In this document: piece after piece, positions 17,641 to 26,408 of the stretch
How positions within the stretch are numbered: the stretch's first letter is position 1
Layout of the letters: every line of letters begins with the position of its first letter
Source of the DNA: Streptomyces fradiae
GTDB taxonomy: Bacteria > Actinomycetota > Actinomycetes > Streptomycetales > Streptomycetaceae
Direction: 5' to 3'
DNA: 64,000 nt
NCBI RefSeq assembly: GCF_041270065.1
Contig: NZ_CP065958.1
Coordinates: forward strand, 3,224,001-3,288,000
Notes under the pieces: generated by a model
The model's input: the letters and a program-made list of their open reading frames with translations, nothing else
Database searches by the model: none
Told to the model about the DNA's origin: nothing
Made by a program: the position numbers and the translations under genes

Positions 17641-19065
17641 TCAGCTGGGGGCTTCGGCGCCCTTGCGGGCGTAGCACCACCAGGTCACGACGATGCAGCT
17701 CAGATAGAAGCCGACGAATCCCCACATCGCGCTGGTCACCGCGATCGAGCCGAAGAGGGCCGGGATGAAGAAGAAGCCGTAGGCCGCGATGGCCGAGGTG
17801 AAGCCGGTGACGGCGCCGGACTCCATCTCCGCCTGCTTGAGCGCCGCGGCGTATTCCGGGGTGCCCTCCGTCAGGCCCTTCAGATGGGTCCCGCGGAAGA
17901 TCACCGGGATCTGGCGGAAGGTCGAGCCGTTGCCGATGCCCGAGAAGAAGAAGGCCGCGAGGAAGCAGAGGAAGAAGCCGAGGAAGGAACCGCCGTCACC
18001 GCCCGAGGGAAGGAAGCCGATGACTCCGATGATGGCCGCCGCCATGCCCACGAAGGACAGGATCGTGACCCGCGCGCCGCCCCACTTATCGGCGATCCAG
18101 CCGCCCGCCCACCGGGCGAGGGCGCCGACCGCCGGGCCCATCCAGGCGTAGGTGGCGACGGAGTAGTCCGGGAAGGTGGTCTTGATCAGCATCGGCAGAG
18201 CCGCGGCGAAGCCGATGAAGGAGCCGAAGGTGCCGACGTACAGCCAGGTCATCAGCCAGTTGTGCTTGCGCCGGAAGATGACCTTCTGCCGGCTGAACGG
18301 GGTGGAGGCGACCTTCAGGTCGTTCTGGCCGAACCAGGCGACGGCGGCCAGGACCAGGACGACCGGGACCCAGACGAAGGCCGCGTTCTGCAGGTGGACC
18401 GGGGTGCCGTCGGCCTTGTGCTGGGCGGAGCCGATCGCGATCGTCGACCAGGTGATGACGATCGGGGTCAGCAGCTGGACCACGGAGACGCCCAGGTTGC
18501 CGAGGCCGCCGTTGATGCCGGTCGCGCTGCCCTTCTTCGCCTTCGGGAAGAAGAAGCCGATGTTGGCGAGGGAGGAGGCGAAGTTCGCGCCGCCGATGCC
18601 GCACAGCGCGGCGATGGCCACCATCACCCCGTAAGGGGTCGACGGGTCCTGGATCGCGATGCCCAGCCAGATCAGCGGCACCACCAGGACCACCGTGGAC
18701 AGGGCGGTGAAGCGCCGCTGTCCGATCATCGGGCCGAGGAAGGTGTAGAGGATGCGGGCCGTGCCGCCGGTCAGGCCCGGGATGGCCGTCAGCCAGAACA
18801 GCTGGGAGGTGGAGAAGCCGAAGCCGACGTCCTTCAGATTGGTCGCGGTGACCGACCACACCTGCCAGACCACGAAGGCCACGAGCAGGGCCGGCACCGC
18901 GATCCACAGGTTGCGGTTCGCGACCTTGCGGCCGATGGACTTCCAGAAGAGCTCGTTCTCCGGCTCCCAGTCGGTGATCGGCCGGCCGGGCCCGTACTGC
19001 TCCGCGTCGTACGAGACGGGCGACGACCCGCCCGTCGTTCTGCTGTCCTGGACTACGGAACCCAT
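17641..19065 (-). CDS. narK: NarK-type nitrate/nitrite MFS transporter
   Basis: 474 residues with about twelve membrane helices. The nitrate signature regions of the NNP family are clear: GGANFASSLANIGFFFPKAK in helix 5 and GGLGNLGVSVVQLL nearby. It has a long N-terminal cytoplasmic tail and an internal insertion, as in other actinobacterial NarK2 proteins. It imports nitrate or exchanges nitrate for nitrite. ATG at 19065 follows AGGGAAG. It is the first gene of the minus-strand block, 45 bp before pflB, so the promoter of the block is probably in the 270-bp gap upstream (19066-19335). Confidence 0.9.
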   Translation of the reverse strand: MGSVVQDSRTTGGSSPVSYDAEQYGPGRPITDWEPENELFWKSIGRKVANRNLWIAVPALLVAFVVWQVWSVTATNLKDVGFGFSTSQLFWLTAIPGLTGGTARILYTFLGPMIGQRRFTALSTVVLVVPLIWLGIAIQDPSTPYGVMVAIAALCGIGGANFASSLANIGFFFPKAKKGSATGINGGLGNLGVSVVQLLTPIVITWSTIAIGSAQHKADGTPVHLQNAAFVWVPVVLVLAAVAWFGQNDLKVASTPFSRQKVIFRRKHNWLMTWLYVGTFGSFIGFAAALPMLIKTTFPDYSVATYAWMGPAVGALARWAGGWIADKWGGARVTILSFVGMAAAIIGVIGFLPSGGDGGSFLGFFLCFLAAFFFSGIGNGSTFRQIPVIFRGTHLKGLTEGTPEYAAALKQAEMESGAVTGFTSAIAAYGFFFIPALFGSIAVTSAMWGFVGFYLSCIVVTWWCYARKGAEAPS

Positions 19066-19335
19066 GACACTTCCCTGAACTTCCCTGGTTTTCCCCGTAC
19101 TTCGCCGCACGGGGGCGCACATCGCCGCGAGGGGATCGCTGTGCCGCCCTTCCAGGCTCCGCCCGTGCCCCCGGGCGGTGTCAGTGCCGATCGTCGGCAG
19201 TGCGGATGGGCCTAGGTCCCGTCCGGGCAGGGCCGTAGGGACGTCCGGAACGGGCAGGGCGGCCCCTGGGAATAACGGAGCCCGACCAGGTGTCGTGCTG
19301 TGCGCGGGTCGGGCACGCGTGCTGTTCTGTCGTCC

Positions 19336-20514
19336 ATGACGCAACCTCTTCTTCCGCTCACCGCACGCTCGCGAGACGAGGCGCACCGGGCGGCCACGCC
19401 CCTCGAGCTCTTCTTCGACCTGTGCTTCGTCGTGGCCGTCGCCCAGGCCGGGGCGGAGCTCGTGCACGCCGTCGCGGAGGGGCACGCCGGGACCGGGATC
19501 CTGAACTACGCGATGGTGTTCTGGGCCATTTGGTGGGCCTGGATGAACTTCACGTGGTTCGCCTCGGCGTACGACAACGACGACGTGCTCTACCGGGTGG
19601 TCACGCTGGTGCAGATCGCCGGCGTCCTGATCCTGGCGGCAGGGGTGTCACGGGCCTTCGAGGACCACGACTTCCTGGTCGTGTACATCGGATACGTCGT
19701 GATGCGGCTCGCGCTCTCCTCGCAGTGGCTGCGCGCCGCGCACCACGCCACCGACCCGGGCGAGCGGACGATGTGCCGCCGCTACGCGGCCGGGGTGATG
19801 GCCTGCCAGGTGGGCTGGCTGGCGCTGCTCTTCGTGCCGGAGGACGTGCGGCCGTGGGTGTTCCTGGTGATGGCGCTGGCGGAGATGGCGGTGCCGGTGT
19901 ACGCGGAGAAGGACGTCACCACGCAGTGGCACCCGCACCACATCGCCGAGCGCTACGGCCTGTTCACCATCATCGTGCTCGGCGAGACGATCGCGGCGGC
20001 GACGGTGGCCGTGAAGTCGGGCGTCACCGAGAACGACGCGCTCGGCGAGGTGCTGCCGATCGCGGCCGGCGGGCTCCTCATCGTCTTCGCCGCCTGGTGG
20101 ATCTACTTCGTCGTGCCCGCCCACGACCGGCTGACCTCCAACCGGCAGAGCTTCCTCTGGGGCTACGGCCACTATCTGATCTTCGCCTCGGCCGCCGCGA
20201 TCGGCGCGGGCATCGAGATCGCGGTCGAGCAGGCGGTCGGCAAGGCGCACATCACCACCCTCGCCGCCGCCTCCGCCGTGACCATCCCGACCGCGGTCTT
20301 CCTGATGAGCGTGTGGCTGCTGCACGCCCGTTACTTCAAGGTCGGGCTCGCCCAGCAGGCCGTGCTGCCGGTGGCGTCCCTGGCGATCCTGATGTGCTCC
20401 TTCGCCGGGCACTGGGCGGTGTTCGCGGCCGGTCTGGTGGCCGCCGCGACCGTGGCGGTGGGCGTGACCCTGACCGCCACCAACCCGGCCACCCGCCGCC
20501 CCCGCGCCACCTGA
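19336..20514 (+). CDS. Low temperature requirement protein A (LtrA) family membrane protein
   Basis: 392 residues with about ten membrane segments. The N-terminal family signature TPLELFFDLCFVVAVAQ is followed by WWAWMNFTWFASAYDNDD and HHIAERYGLFTIIVLGE, both typical of LtrA. The Listeria protein was linked to growth in the cold; its molecular activity is unknown. ATG at 19336. It is transcribed away from narK. A run of CGGAC repeats follows the stop. Confidence 0.88.
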   Translation: MTQPLLPLTARSRDEAHRAATPLELFFDLCFVVAVAQAGAELVHAVAEGHAGTGILNYAMVFWAIWWAWMNFTWFASAYDNDDVLYRVVTLVQIAGVLILAAGVSRAFEDHDFLVVYIGYVVMRLALSSQWLRAAHHATDPGERTMCRRYAAGVMACQVGWLALLFVPEDVRPWVFLVMALAEMAVPVYAEKDVTTQWHPHHIAERYGLFTIIVLGETIAAATVAVKSGVTENDALGEVLPIAAGGLLIVFAAWWIYFVVPAHDRLTSNRQSFLWGYGHYLIFASAAAIGAGIEIAVEQAVGKAHITTLAAASAVTIPTAVFLMSVWLLHARYFKVGLAQQAVLPVASLAILMCSFAGHWAVFAAGLVAAATVAVGVTLTATNPATRRPRAT

Positions 20515-20608
20515 CCGGGCCGGACCGGACCGGACCGGAACAGCCGGCCCCGAGCAGGACGGACCCGGGCGGGGCCGGATCGCCCGCCCCTCGGCCAGAA
20601 TGCCTCGC

Positions 20609-23224
20609 ATGATCTTCCGGCTGCTCGGTCCGCTCACCGTCGGCGATCCGCCCGTGCCCGCCGCCGGCGGTCCCCGGGTACGGGCGCTGCTCGCGCTGCT
20701 CCTCCTCGACGCGGGCCGGATCGTGCCGGCCGGGCGGCTCGTCGACGGGCTGTACGGGGACGAGCCGCCGGCCGGGGCCGCGAACGCCCTCCAGTCGCAG
20801 GTCTCCCGGCTGCGCCGGGCCCTGCCGGGCGGGGTGACCGTGGAGCACTCGGCCGCCGGTTACCGGCTGGCCGGGGTCGCCCCCGACGACGTGGATGCCC
20901 TGCGTTTCGAGCGGCTGGCCCGGGAGGGCGCCCGGGCCGGGGCGGCCGGGGACGCCGTACGGGCCGAGGGGCTGCTGCGCGAGGCGCTCGGGCTGTGGCG
21001 GGGGCCGGCCCTCGCGGACGTACGGGAGGCTCCGTACGCCGAGGGGCAGGCCGCCCGGCTCGACGCGCTGCGGCTCGACGCCCTGGAGGAGTGGGCGGCG
21101 GCCCGGCTCGCGGCCGGCGGTGATCCCGTACCGCTGGTGCGGGAGTTGGCGGAGGCGGCGACGGCGCATCCGCTGCGCGAACGGCTTCGGGCGCTCCAGA
21201 TCCGGGCGCTCGCCGGGGCGGGGCGGCAGGCGGAGGCGCTCGCCGTGTACGAGGAGGTGCGCGGGGCGCTCGCGGAGGAGCTGGGCGCGGATCCGTCGGC
21301 CGAACTGGCCGCGGCGCACCTCGCGGTGCTGCGCGGCGACGAGGGCGGCCACCGGCCCGCGGCAGCCGCCCGGCCGCCCGTACCGCTGACCGACTTCGTC
21401 GGGCGTGAGCGCGAACGGGAGCGGTTGGGGGCGCTCATCGTCGCCGCGCGCCTGGTGACCCTGGTCGGGCCGGGCGGCGCGGGCAAGACGCGGCTCGCCC
21501 TGGAACTCGTACAGCGGGAGGAACCGGGGACCCTGGAGGCGGTCTTCGTGGACCTGGGCGCGGTCGGGCCCGGCGAGGTGGCGGGGGCGTGCGCGCGGGC
21601 GCTGGGGGTACGGGACGCGGGCCCGGACGCGCTTCTGCGGGCGCTCGCGGGCCGGCCGGTGCTGCTCGTCGTGGACAACTGCGAGCACGTGGTGGCGGAG
21701 GCGGCGCTGCTCGTACGGGAGTTGCTGGCCGGTTCCGGCGGGCTGCGGGTGCTCGCGACGAGCCGGGAGGCGCTGGGCATCACGGGCGAGTCGCTGCTGC
21801 CGCTGGGCGCGCTGGCGCCCGATGCGGCACAGGAGCTGTTCCTGCGGCGCGGGGCGGCGGCCCGGCCCGGGTTCGCGGAGGCGGTCGGCGGCCCGGACTC
21901 CGCCCCGGACGCACGCGCGCGCGTGCGGGAGGTCTGCGCGGCGCTGGACGGGCTGCCGCTCGCCCTGGAACTGGCGGCCGCCCGGCTGCGGACGCTGACC
22001 CTCGACGAGCTGGCCGACCGGCTCGGGGAGCGATTGGGCGACCGGCTGGGCGACCGGCTTGGCGACCGTTTCCGGGTGCTGTCGCGGGGCGACCGGACGG
22101 CGCCGGAGCGGCATCGGACGCTGGCCGCCGTGGTGGAGTGGAGCTGGGAGCTCCTGGGTGAGGAGGAGCGGACGGCGGCGGCGCGTTTCTCGGTGTTCCG
22201 GGGCGGGGCGACGGCCGGGGCGGCGGCCGAGGTGTGGGGGACGGACCGCTCGGACGCGGAGGACCTGCTCGCCTCGCTGGCCGAGAAGTCGCTGCTGGAG
22301 GCGGGTTTCGACACGGGCGCGGTCCGCTACCGGATGCTGGAGACCGTGCGCGCCTATGCGGCGGGCCGGCTGCCCGCCGACGATCCCGCCCACGCCGCCC
22401 ACACGGCCCACTTCCTGGCCCTGGCCCGGGCCGCCGACGCCGAACTGCGCGGCCCGGACCAGCTCGACCGGCTCGCCCGGCTCGACGCCGAGGACGCGAA
22501 CCTGCGGGCCGCGTTGCGCCGGGCGGGCCCGGCGGACGGGCTGCGTCTGGTCGCCGCGCTCACCGGGTACTGGTGGCTGCGCGGGCGGCGCGGGCAGGTC
22601 TCGGGTCTGGTGGCGGAGCTCCTGGAGAGAGTGGACACGGCCGACCAGGTCGCGGGAGAGGTCCCGGACGGACTCGGCGAGGAGTACGCGCTCTGCGTGC
22701 TGACCGCCGGGGCGTCGGCCGGGGAGCGGCCGGAGCGGCTCGACCGGGCGCGGCGGCTCCTGACGGAGCAGGCGGAGCCGCTGCGGCAGCCGTTCACGGC
22801 GTTCCTGTGGGCGACGGCCGTCGGGCCGGAGGACCGTCTTCCGGTCCCTGCAGATGCCTGGTCCCGGGCCCTCGGTCTGGCCGGGCAGGGGCATCTGGCG
22901 CTCGCGCACGGCGACCGGGACACAGCCACGGACACGGCCCAACGGGCCCTGTCGGAAGCCCTCACCGCCTTCCGTGCCCTCGGTGACCGCTGGGGCACGG
23001 CCACCGCACTCGAAGGGCTCGCGGTCCTCTCCCCCGATCCGTTCCCGCTGCTCGCCGAGGCCCTCGGCCTCTTCGAGTCGCTGGGCGTCGCCGAGGACAT
23101 CGTCGATCTGCTCGGCCGTCGTGCCGCCCTTCACGAGGCCGCCGGCGCGGCCGGGGCAGCCCTCGCCGACCGCGCCCGGGCGGCGGAGACGGCCCGGCGG
23201 GCGGGCCTCCCGGAGCCCTGCTGA
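20609..23224 (+). CDS. AfsR/SARP family transcriptional regulator (DNA-binding, BTAD and NB-ARC domains)
   Basis: 871 residues. An N-terminal OmpR-type winged helix (residues 1-85, FRLLGPLTV...LQSQVSRLRRAL) is followed by a bacterial transcriptional activation domain (about 92-240). An NB-ARC-like ATPase comes next, with Walker A (GPGGAGKTRLAL, about 285) and Walker B (VLLVVDNCEHV, about 350). The C-terminal half lacks recognisable TPR units. Such regulators activate secondary metabolism genes, but no biosynthetic cluster adjoins it here. The second ATG (20609) is preferred over 20600. Residues near 470 hold a short LGDR tandem repeat. Confidence 0.88.
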   Translation: MIFRLLGPLTVGDPPVPAAGGPRVRALLALLLLDAGRIVPAGRLVDGLYGDEPPAGAANALQSQVSRLRRALPGGVTVEHSAAGYRLAGVAPDDVDALRFERLAREGARAGAAGDAVRAEGLLREALGLWRGPALADVREAPYAEGQAARLDALRLDALEEWAAARLAAGGDPVPLVRELAEAATAHPLRERLRALQIRALAGAGRQAEALAVYEEVRGALAEELGADPSAELAAAHLAVLRGDEGGHRPAAAARPPVPLTDFVGRERERERLGALIVAARLVTLVGPGGAGKTRLALELVQREEPGTLEAVFVDLGAVGPGEVAGACARALGVRDAGPDALLRALAGRPVLLVVDNCEHVVAEAALLVRELLAGSGGLRVLATSREALGITGESLLPLGALAPDAAQELFLRRGAAARPGFAEAVGGPDSAPDARARVREVCAALDGLPLALELAAARLRTLTLDELADRLGERLGDRLGDRLGDRFRVLSRGDRTAPERHRTLAAVVEWSWELLGEEERTAAARFSVFRGGATAGAAAEVWGTDRSDAEDLLASLAEKSLLEAGFDTGAVRYRMLETVRAYAAGRLPADDPAHAAHTAHFLALARAADAELRGPDQLDRLARLDAEDANLRAALRRAGPADGLRLVAALTGYWWLRGRRGQVSGLVAELLERVDTADQVAGEVPDGLGEEYALCVLTAGASAGERPERLDRARRLLTEQAEPLRQPFTAFLWATAVGPEDRLPVPADAWSRALGLAGQGHLALAHGDRDTATDTAQRALSEALTAFRALGDRWGTATALEGLAVLSPDPFPLLAEALGLFESLGVAEDIVDLLGRRAALHEAAGAAGAALADRARAAETARRAGLPEPC

Positions 23225-23344
23225 CGCCCTTTGTCAGCGGCGGTCAGCGTGCGGTGCGCGGTCCGTCAGCGCGCACCGCCACTCTCCTCCTGTCGCGGCG
23301 GACGCCCGTTCGCCGGCACCGCAGTCCGACCGGAGGAATCCGCC

Positions 23345-24196
23345 ATGCAGCACCAGCACCAGTCCGGCACCACCGAGAACACCACCGAGAACACCACCGA
23401 GAGCAGCAACGCGCGGGGCAGCCGTCTCCCCCGCACCGCGCTCGTCACCGGCGCCTCCCGCGGCATCGGGCGCGCCATCGCCCGGCGGCTGGCGCGGGAC
23501 GGGATGGTCGTCGCCGTGCACTACGGGGCCGACGCGGCCGCCGCGCAGGAGACCGTGGAACTGATCGCCGCCGAGGGCGGGCGGGCGTTCGCCGTGGGGG
23601 CGGACCTGGCTTCCCACGAGGGCGTGCTCGCGCTCGTCGAGGGCGTACGGGCCGGGCTCGCGGCCCACGCCGGGGACGGCGGCCTCGACGTGCTGGTCAA
23701 CAACGCGGCCGTCACGACGTCCGGCGGGCACCTTCAGGAGGAGACGGTCGAGGCGTTCGACCGCCTCTTCGCGGTGAACGTGCGGGCCCCGTTCTTCCTG
23801 GTCCAGCAGCTGCTGCCGGTGCTGCGGGACGGGGGCGCCATCGTGAACATCGGCTCCGCCGTCACCCGGATCTCGCTCGCCGACGAGCTGGCGTACGCGA
23901 TGACGAAGGGCGCCATGGAGACCTTCACGCGGACGCTCGCGAACGTCGTCGGCACCCGCCGGATCACCGTGAACACGGTCGCGCCGGGCCCGACGCAGAC
24001 GGCCTCGCTGACCGCCGCGATGGCGGCGGTGCCGCAGCTGGAGGAGCTGCTGATCGCCGGTCAGGCGCTGCCCTGGGTGGGGCAGCCGGAGGACATCGCC
24101 GACCCGGTGGCGTTCCTGGCCTCGCCGGCCGGGCGCTGGATCACCGGCACGGTGGTCGATGCCTCGGGCGGCACCTACCTCGGGCCGAAGCGCTGA
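23345..24196 (+). CDS. Short-chain dehydrogenase/reductase
   Basis: 283 residues. Classical SDR: the cofactor motif TGASRGIG, VNNAAVTTSG, the catalytic Ser in NIGSAVT and the YAMTK Tyr/Lys pair are all present, followed by NTVAPGPTQT. It is likely NADP(H)-dependent, judging by the Arg after TGAS; the substrate is unknown. The first 25 residues are a low-complexity Gln/Thr/Glu/Asn stretch with a TEN-T repeat. ATG at 23345 has a strong GGAGGA. The P1 peptidase gene begins 48 bp downstream. Confidence 0.9.
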   Translation: MQHQHQSGTTENTTENTTESSNARGSRLPRTALVTGASRGIGRAIARRLARDGMVVAVHYGADAAAAQETVELIAAEGGRAFAVGADLASHEGVLALVEGVRAGLAAHAGDGGLDVLVNNAAVTTSGGHLQEETVEAFDRLFAVNVRAPFFLVQQLLPVLRDGGAIVNIGSAVTRISLADELAYAMTKGAMETFTRTLANVVGTRRITVNTVAPGPTQTASLTAAMAAVPQLEELLIAGQALPWVGQPEDIADPVAFLASPAGRWITGTVVDASGGTYLGPKR

Positions 24197-24244
24197 CGTC
24201 CGTACCGCATCCCCTGCCGCCGACTTCCGTGCTACCCAGGACGT

Positions 24245-25342
24245 ATGACTGAGCAGCAGCGCACCGAGCAGCAGCACGCCGAGCCGCAGCGCAAGGGACC
24301 GCTCGACGCCCTCACCGACGTGGCCGGCCTCCGGGTCGGCCACGCGCGCGTGGCGGGGGAAGGGGCGCTGTCCGGCACCACGGTGGTGCTCGCGCCGGAG
24401 GGCGGCATGGTGGCCGCCGTGGACGTGCGGGGCGGCGGACCGGGCACCCGGGAGACGGACGCGCTGGATCCGCGCAACGTGGTGCAGCGGATCGACGCCG
24501 TGGTCCTGACCGGCGGCAGCGCGTACGGGCTCGACTCTGCGGGCGGGGTGATGGCCTGGCTGGAGGAGCGGGGGCGCGGGGTCCGGGTGGGGCCGGATCC
24601 GGCGCACGTGGTGCCGGTGGTGCCCGCCGCCTGTGTCTTCGACCTGGGCCGGGGCGGGGACTTCGCGGCCCGGCCGGACGCCTCGACGGGGCGGGCGGCG
24701 GTGGCGGCGGCGGCCGCGAGCGAGCCGCACGCGCGCGTGGCGACGGGCGCGGTGGGCGCCGGCACCGGGGCGGTGGTCGGCGGTCTGAAGGGCGGGGTGG
24801 GAACGGCGAGCACCGTCCTGGAGTCGGGGATCACGGTCGGCGCGCTCGTGGTGGTCAACGCGGTCGGTTCGGCGGTCGATCCGGCGACGGGCGTGCCCTA
24901 CGGCGCGTACTTCGCGGGCGGGCGTCCCGAACACCCCCAGCCGGCCGTGCACGAGGCGGCGCGGCGGCGGCTCGCCGAGGCGCGGGCGAAGCTCGCCCCG
25001 CCGCCGCTCAACACCACGCTCGCGGTGGTCGCGACGGACGCGGCGCTGACCCGGGCGCAGGCGCACAAGCTCGCGGGGACCGCGCACGACGGCATCGCGC
25101 GCGCCGTCCGTCCGGTGCATCTCCTGAACGACGGCGACACGGTCTTCGCGCTCGCCACGGGGGCGCGCGAACTGCCCTCCGCGCCGGGTCCGCTCGCCAT
25201 GAACGAGATCCTCGCGGCAGGCGCGGACACCGTCACGCGGGCCATCGTGCAGGCGGTGCTCGCGCCCACTGCCGGGGCCTACGGGCCTGGTGGGGACTTC
25301 CCCGCCTATCGGGAGCTGTACGGCGGCGCGCACGACGGCTAG
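24245..25342 (+). CDS. P1 family peptidase (DmpA-like Ntn aminopeptidase)
   Basis: 365 residues. P1/S58 family proteins are autoprocessing Ntn hydrolases that release N-terminal residues or act on beta-peptides. Visible features are DVAGLRVGHARV at the start, LTGGSAYGLDSAGGVM, GAVGAGTGAVVGGLKGG, and PLNTTLAVVATDA (about 257-270). The last is the expected cleavage/nucleophile region with Thr after Asn. It has no signal peptide. It may be co-transcribed with the SDR gene. Confidence 0.9.
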   Translation: MTEQQRTEQQHAEPQRKGPLDALTDVAGLRVGHARVAGEGALSGTTVVLAPEGGMVAAVDVRGGGPGTRETDALDPRNVVQRIDAVVLTGGSAYGLDSAGGVMAWLEERGRGVRVGPDPAHVVPVVPAACVFDLGRGGDFAARPDASTGRAAVAAAAASEPHARVATGAVGAGTGAVVGGLKGGVGTASTVLESGITVGALVVVNAVGSAVDPATGVPYGAYFAGGRPEHPQPAVHEAARRRLAEARAKLAPPPLNTTLAVVATDAALTRAQAHKLAGTAHDGIARAVRPVHLLNDGDTVFALATGARELPSAPGPLAMNEILAAGADTVTRAIVQAVLAPTAGAYGPGGDFPAYRELYGGAHDG

Positions 25343-25447
25343 CCCGCGGCGCCGACTGCCGGTATACCAAGGGGAGTTGGGGAATATGCCACAGGGGCGT
25401 GGGAACTCGTTGTGCGCCCCCGTTCGTTTTCCCGAACGCCGGACACG

Positions 25448-26302
25448 ATGTCAGACCCAGGGACTACGTTTAGCAAGCAGCAAGTGACATGCGGCGACGG
25501 CCTGGAGACCCCCTTGAACGATCCGCAGGATCAGTCACACGATCCGTACGAGACGACCGAGACCCATCTTGAGCGACTCCTCGGCCGGGCGCTCAACTCC
25601 TTCGACCTGCCCGACTCCACGATCGAGCGCCTGGAGTCGGCCCTCGCCCACTCCACCGCGCTGTACTCCTCGCACCACAGCGCGTCGCTGCACCGCACCA
25701 CCTACCGTCACACCTATCTGCTCCCCGACGGCACGGCGCCGAGCCTGTGGGAGCTGGTCCACAACTCCGGCCGGGACGGCGCCGACCAGCACGAGCTGTA
25801 CGTGGAGGAGGCCGAGGCCCGGCTCGCCGCGTCGCGACTGCCGGCCGGTCCGTCGCTCGGCTGGACCGTGGAGCGCGCCGACGGCACGCCCCTGGAGGAG
25901 GACGACGACCTGGAGCTGCTCAGCGCCCTCCTCGCCCGCCCGATACCGGCCCAGCCGAGGATGTACGTGCCGGACAACTCCGCCGACCACGCGCGCCGGG
26001 TGCTGCGCCGCGCGGAGAACGCGGACCGGCCCGGCGAGGCCACGGCGCGCCGCCTGCGGCTCGCCTTCGCGCACCACATCACGCAGGCGCTCGGGCGCCA
26101 CTGCCCCGCGGAGGGCGGCCGGGACGCCGGCTTCACCCTCTACGAGCACCAGTTCCTGCTGGTCGACGGCAGCGAGCTGAGCCTGTGGGAGGTCGAGCAC
26201 ACGGCGACCCCCGACGGGCGCCACATGTGCGAGGTGTACGAGGAGGAGCGCGCCGCGCGCGACGCGATGGAGTCCCGCAGCCGGCGGAGCCGGGTCCTCT
26301 GA
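25448..26302 (+). CDS. DUF6227 family protein
   Basis: 284 residues from the ATG. Soluble, acidic, actinobacteria-specific family with no known function. The sequence from DPYETTETHLERLLGRALNS onward matches what I recall of DUF6227. It contains two similar blocks, YRHTYLLPDGTAPSLWELVH and YEHQFLLVDGSELSLWEVEH (about 90 and 235), which suggest an internal duplication. The start is uncertain: a GTG and a TTG (near 25513, with GGAG upstream) are also possible and would be closer to the conserved part. Confidence 0.8.
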   Translation: MSDPGTTFSKQQVTCGDGLETPLNDPQDQSHDPYETTETHLERLLGRALNSFDLPDSTIERLESALAHSTALYSSHHSASLHRTTYRHTYLLPDGTAPSLWELVHNSGRDGADQHELYVEEAEARLAASRLPAGPSLGWTVERADGTPLEEDDDLELLSALLARPIPAQPRMYVPDNSADHARRVLRRAENADRPGEATARRLRLAFAHHITQALGRHCPAEGGRDAGFTLYEHQFLLVDGSELSLWEVEHTATPDGRHMCEVYEEERAARDAMESRSRRSRVL

Positions 26303-26330
26303 GGGCCCGGGGCCCCTGGACGGAACGCCG

Positions 26331-26365
26331 GAGGGGCGGTGCGCACCTGGTGCGCACCGCCCCTC
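26331..26365. terminator. Bidirectional terminator
   Basis: A perfect 17-bp inverted repeat (26331-26347 with 26349-26365) between the converging DUF6227 and MFS genes. Confidence 0.8.
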
Positions 26366-26408
26366 CTCGTACCCCCGTTGAGTCCTTCGACGTCCTGGGT
26401 CTGCCGGG

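Noticed and set aside
15664..19215. An 1183-codon plus-strand frame
   Set aside because: Antisense to pflB and narK; no domain recognisable.
19208..19220. DevR/OsdR-like dormancy box upstream of narK
   Set aside because: GGGAC and GGCCC half-sites are separated by 3 rather than 4 bases and the match is short; not strong enough to call.
25402..25424. ECF-type promoter before the DUF6227 gene
   Set aside because: GGAAC and CGTT elements are 14 bp apart, too short for the usual 15-17 bp spacing.
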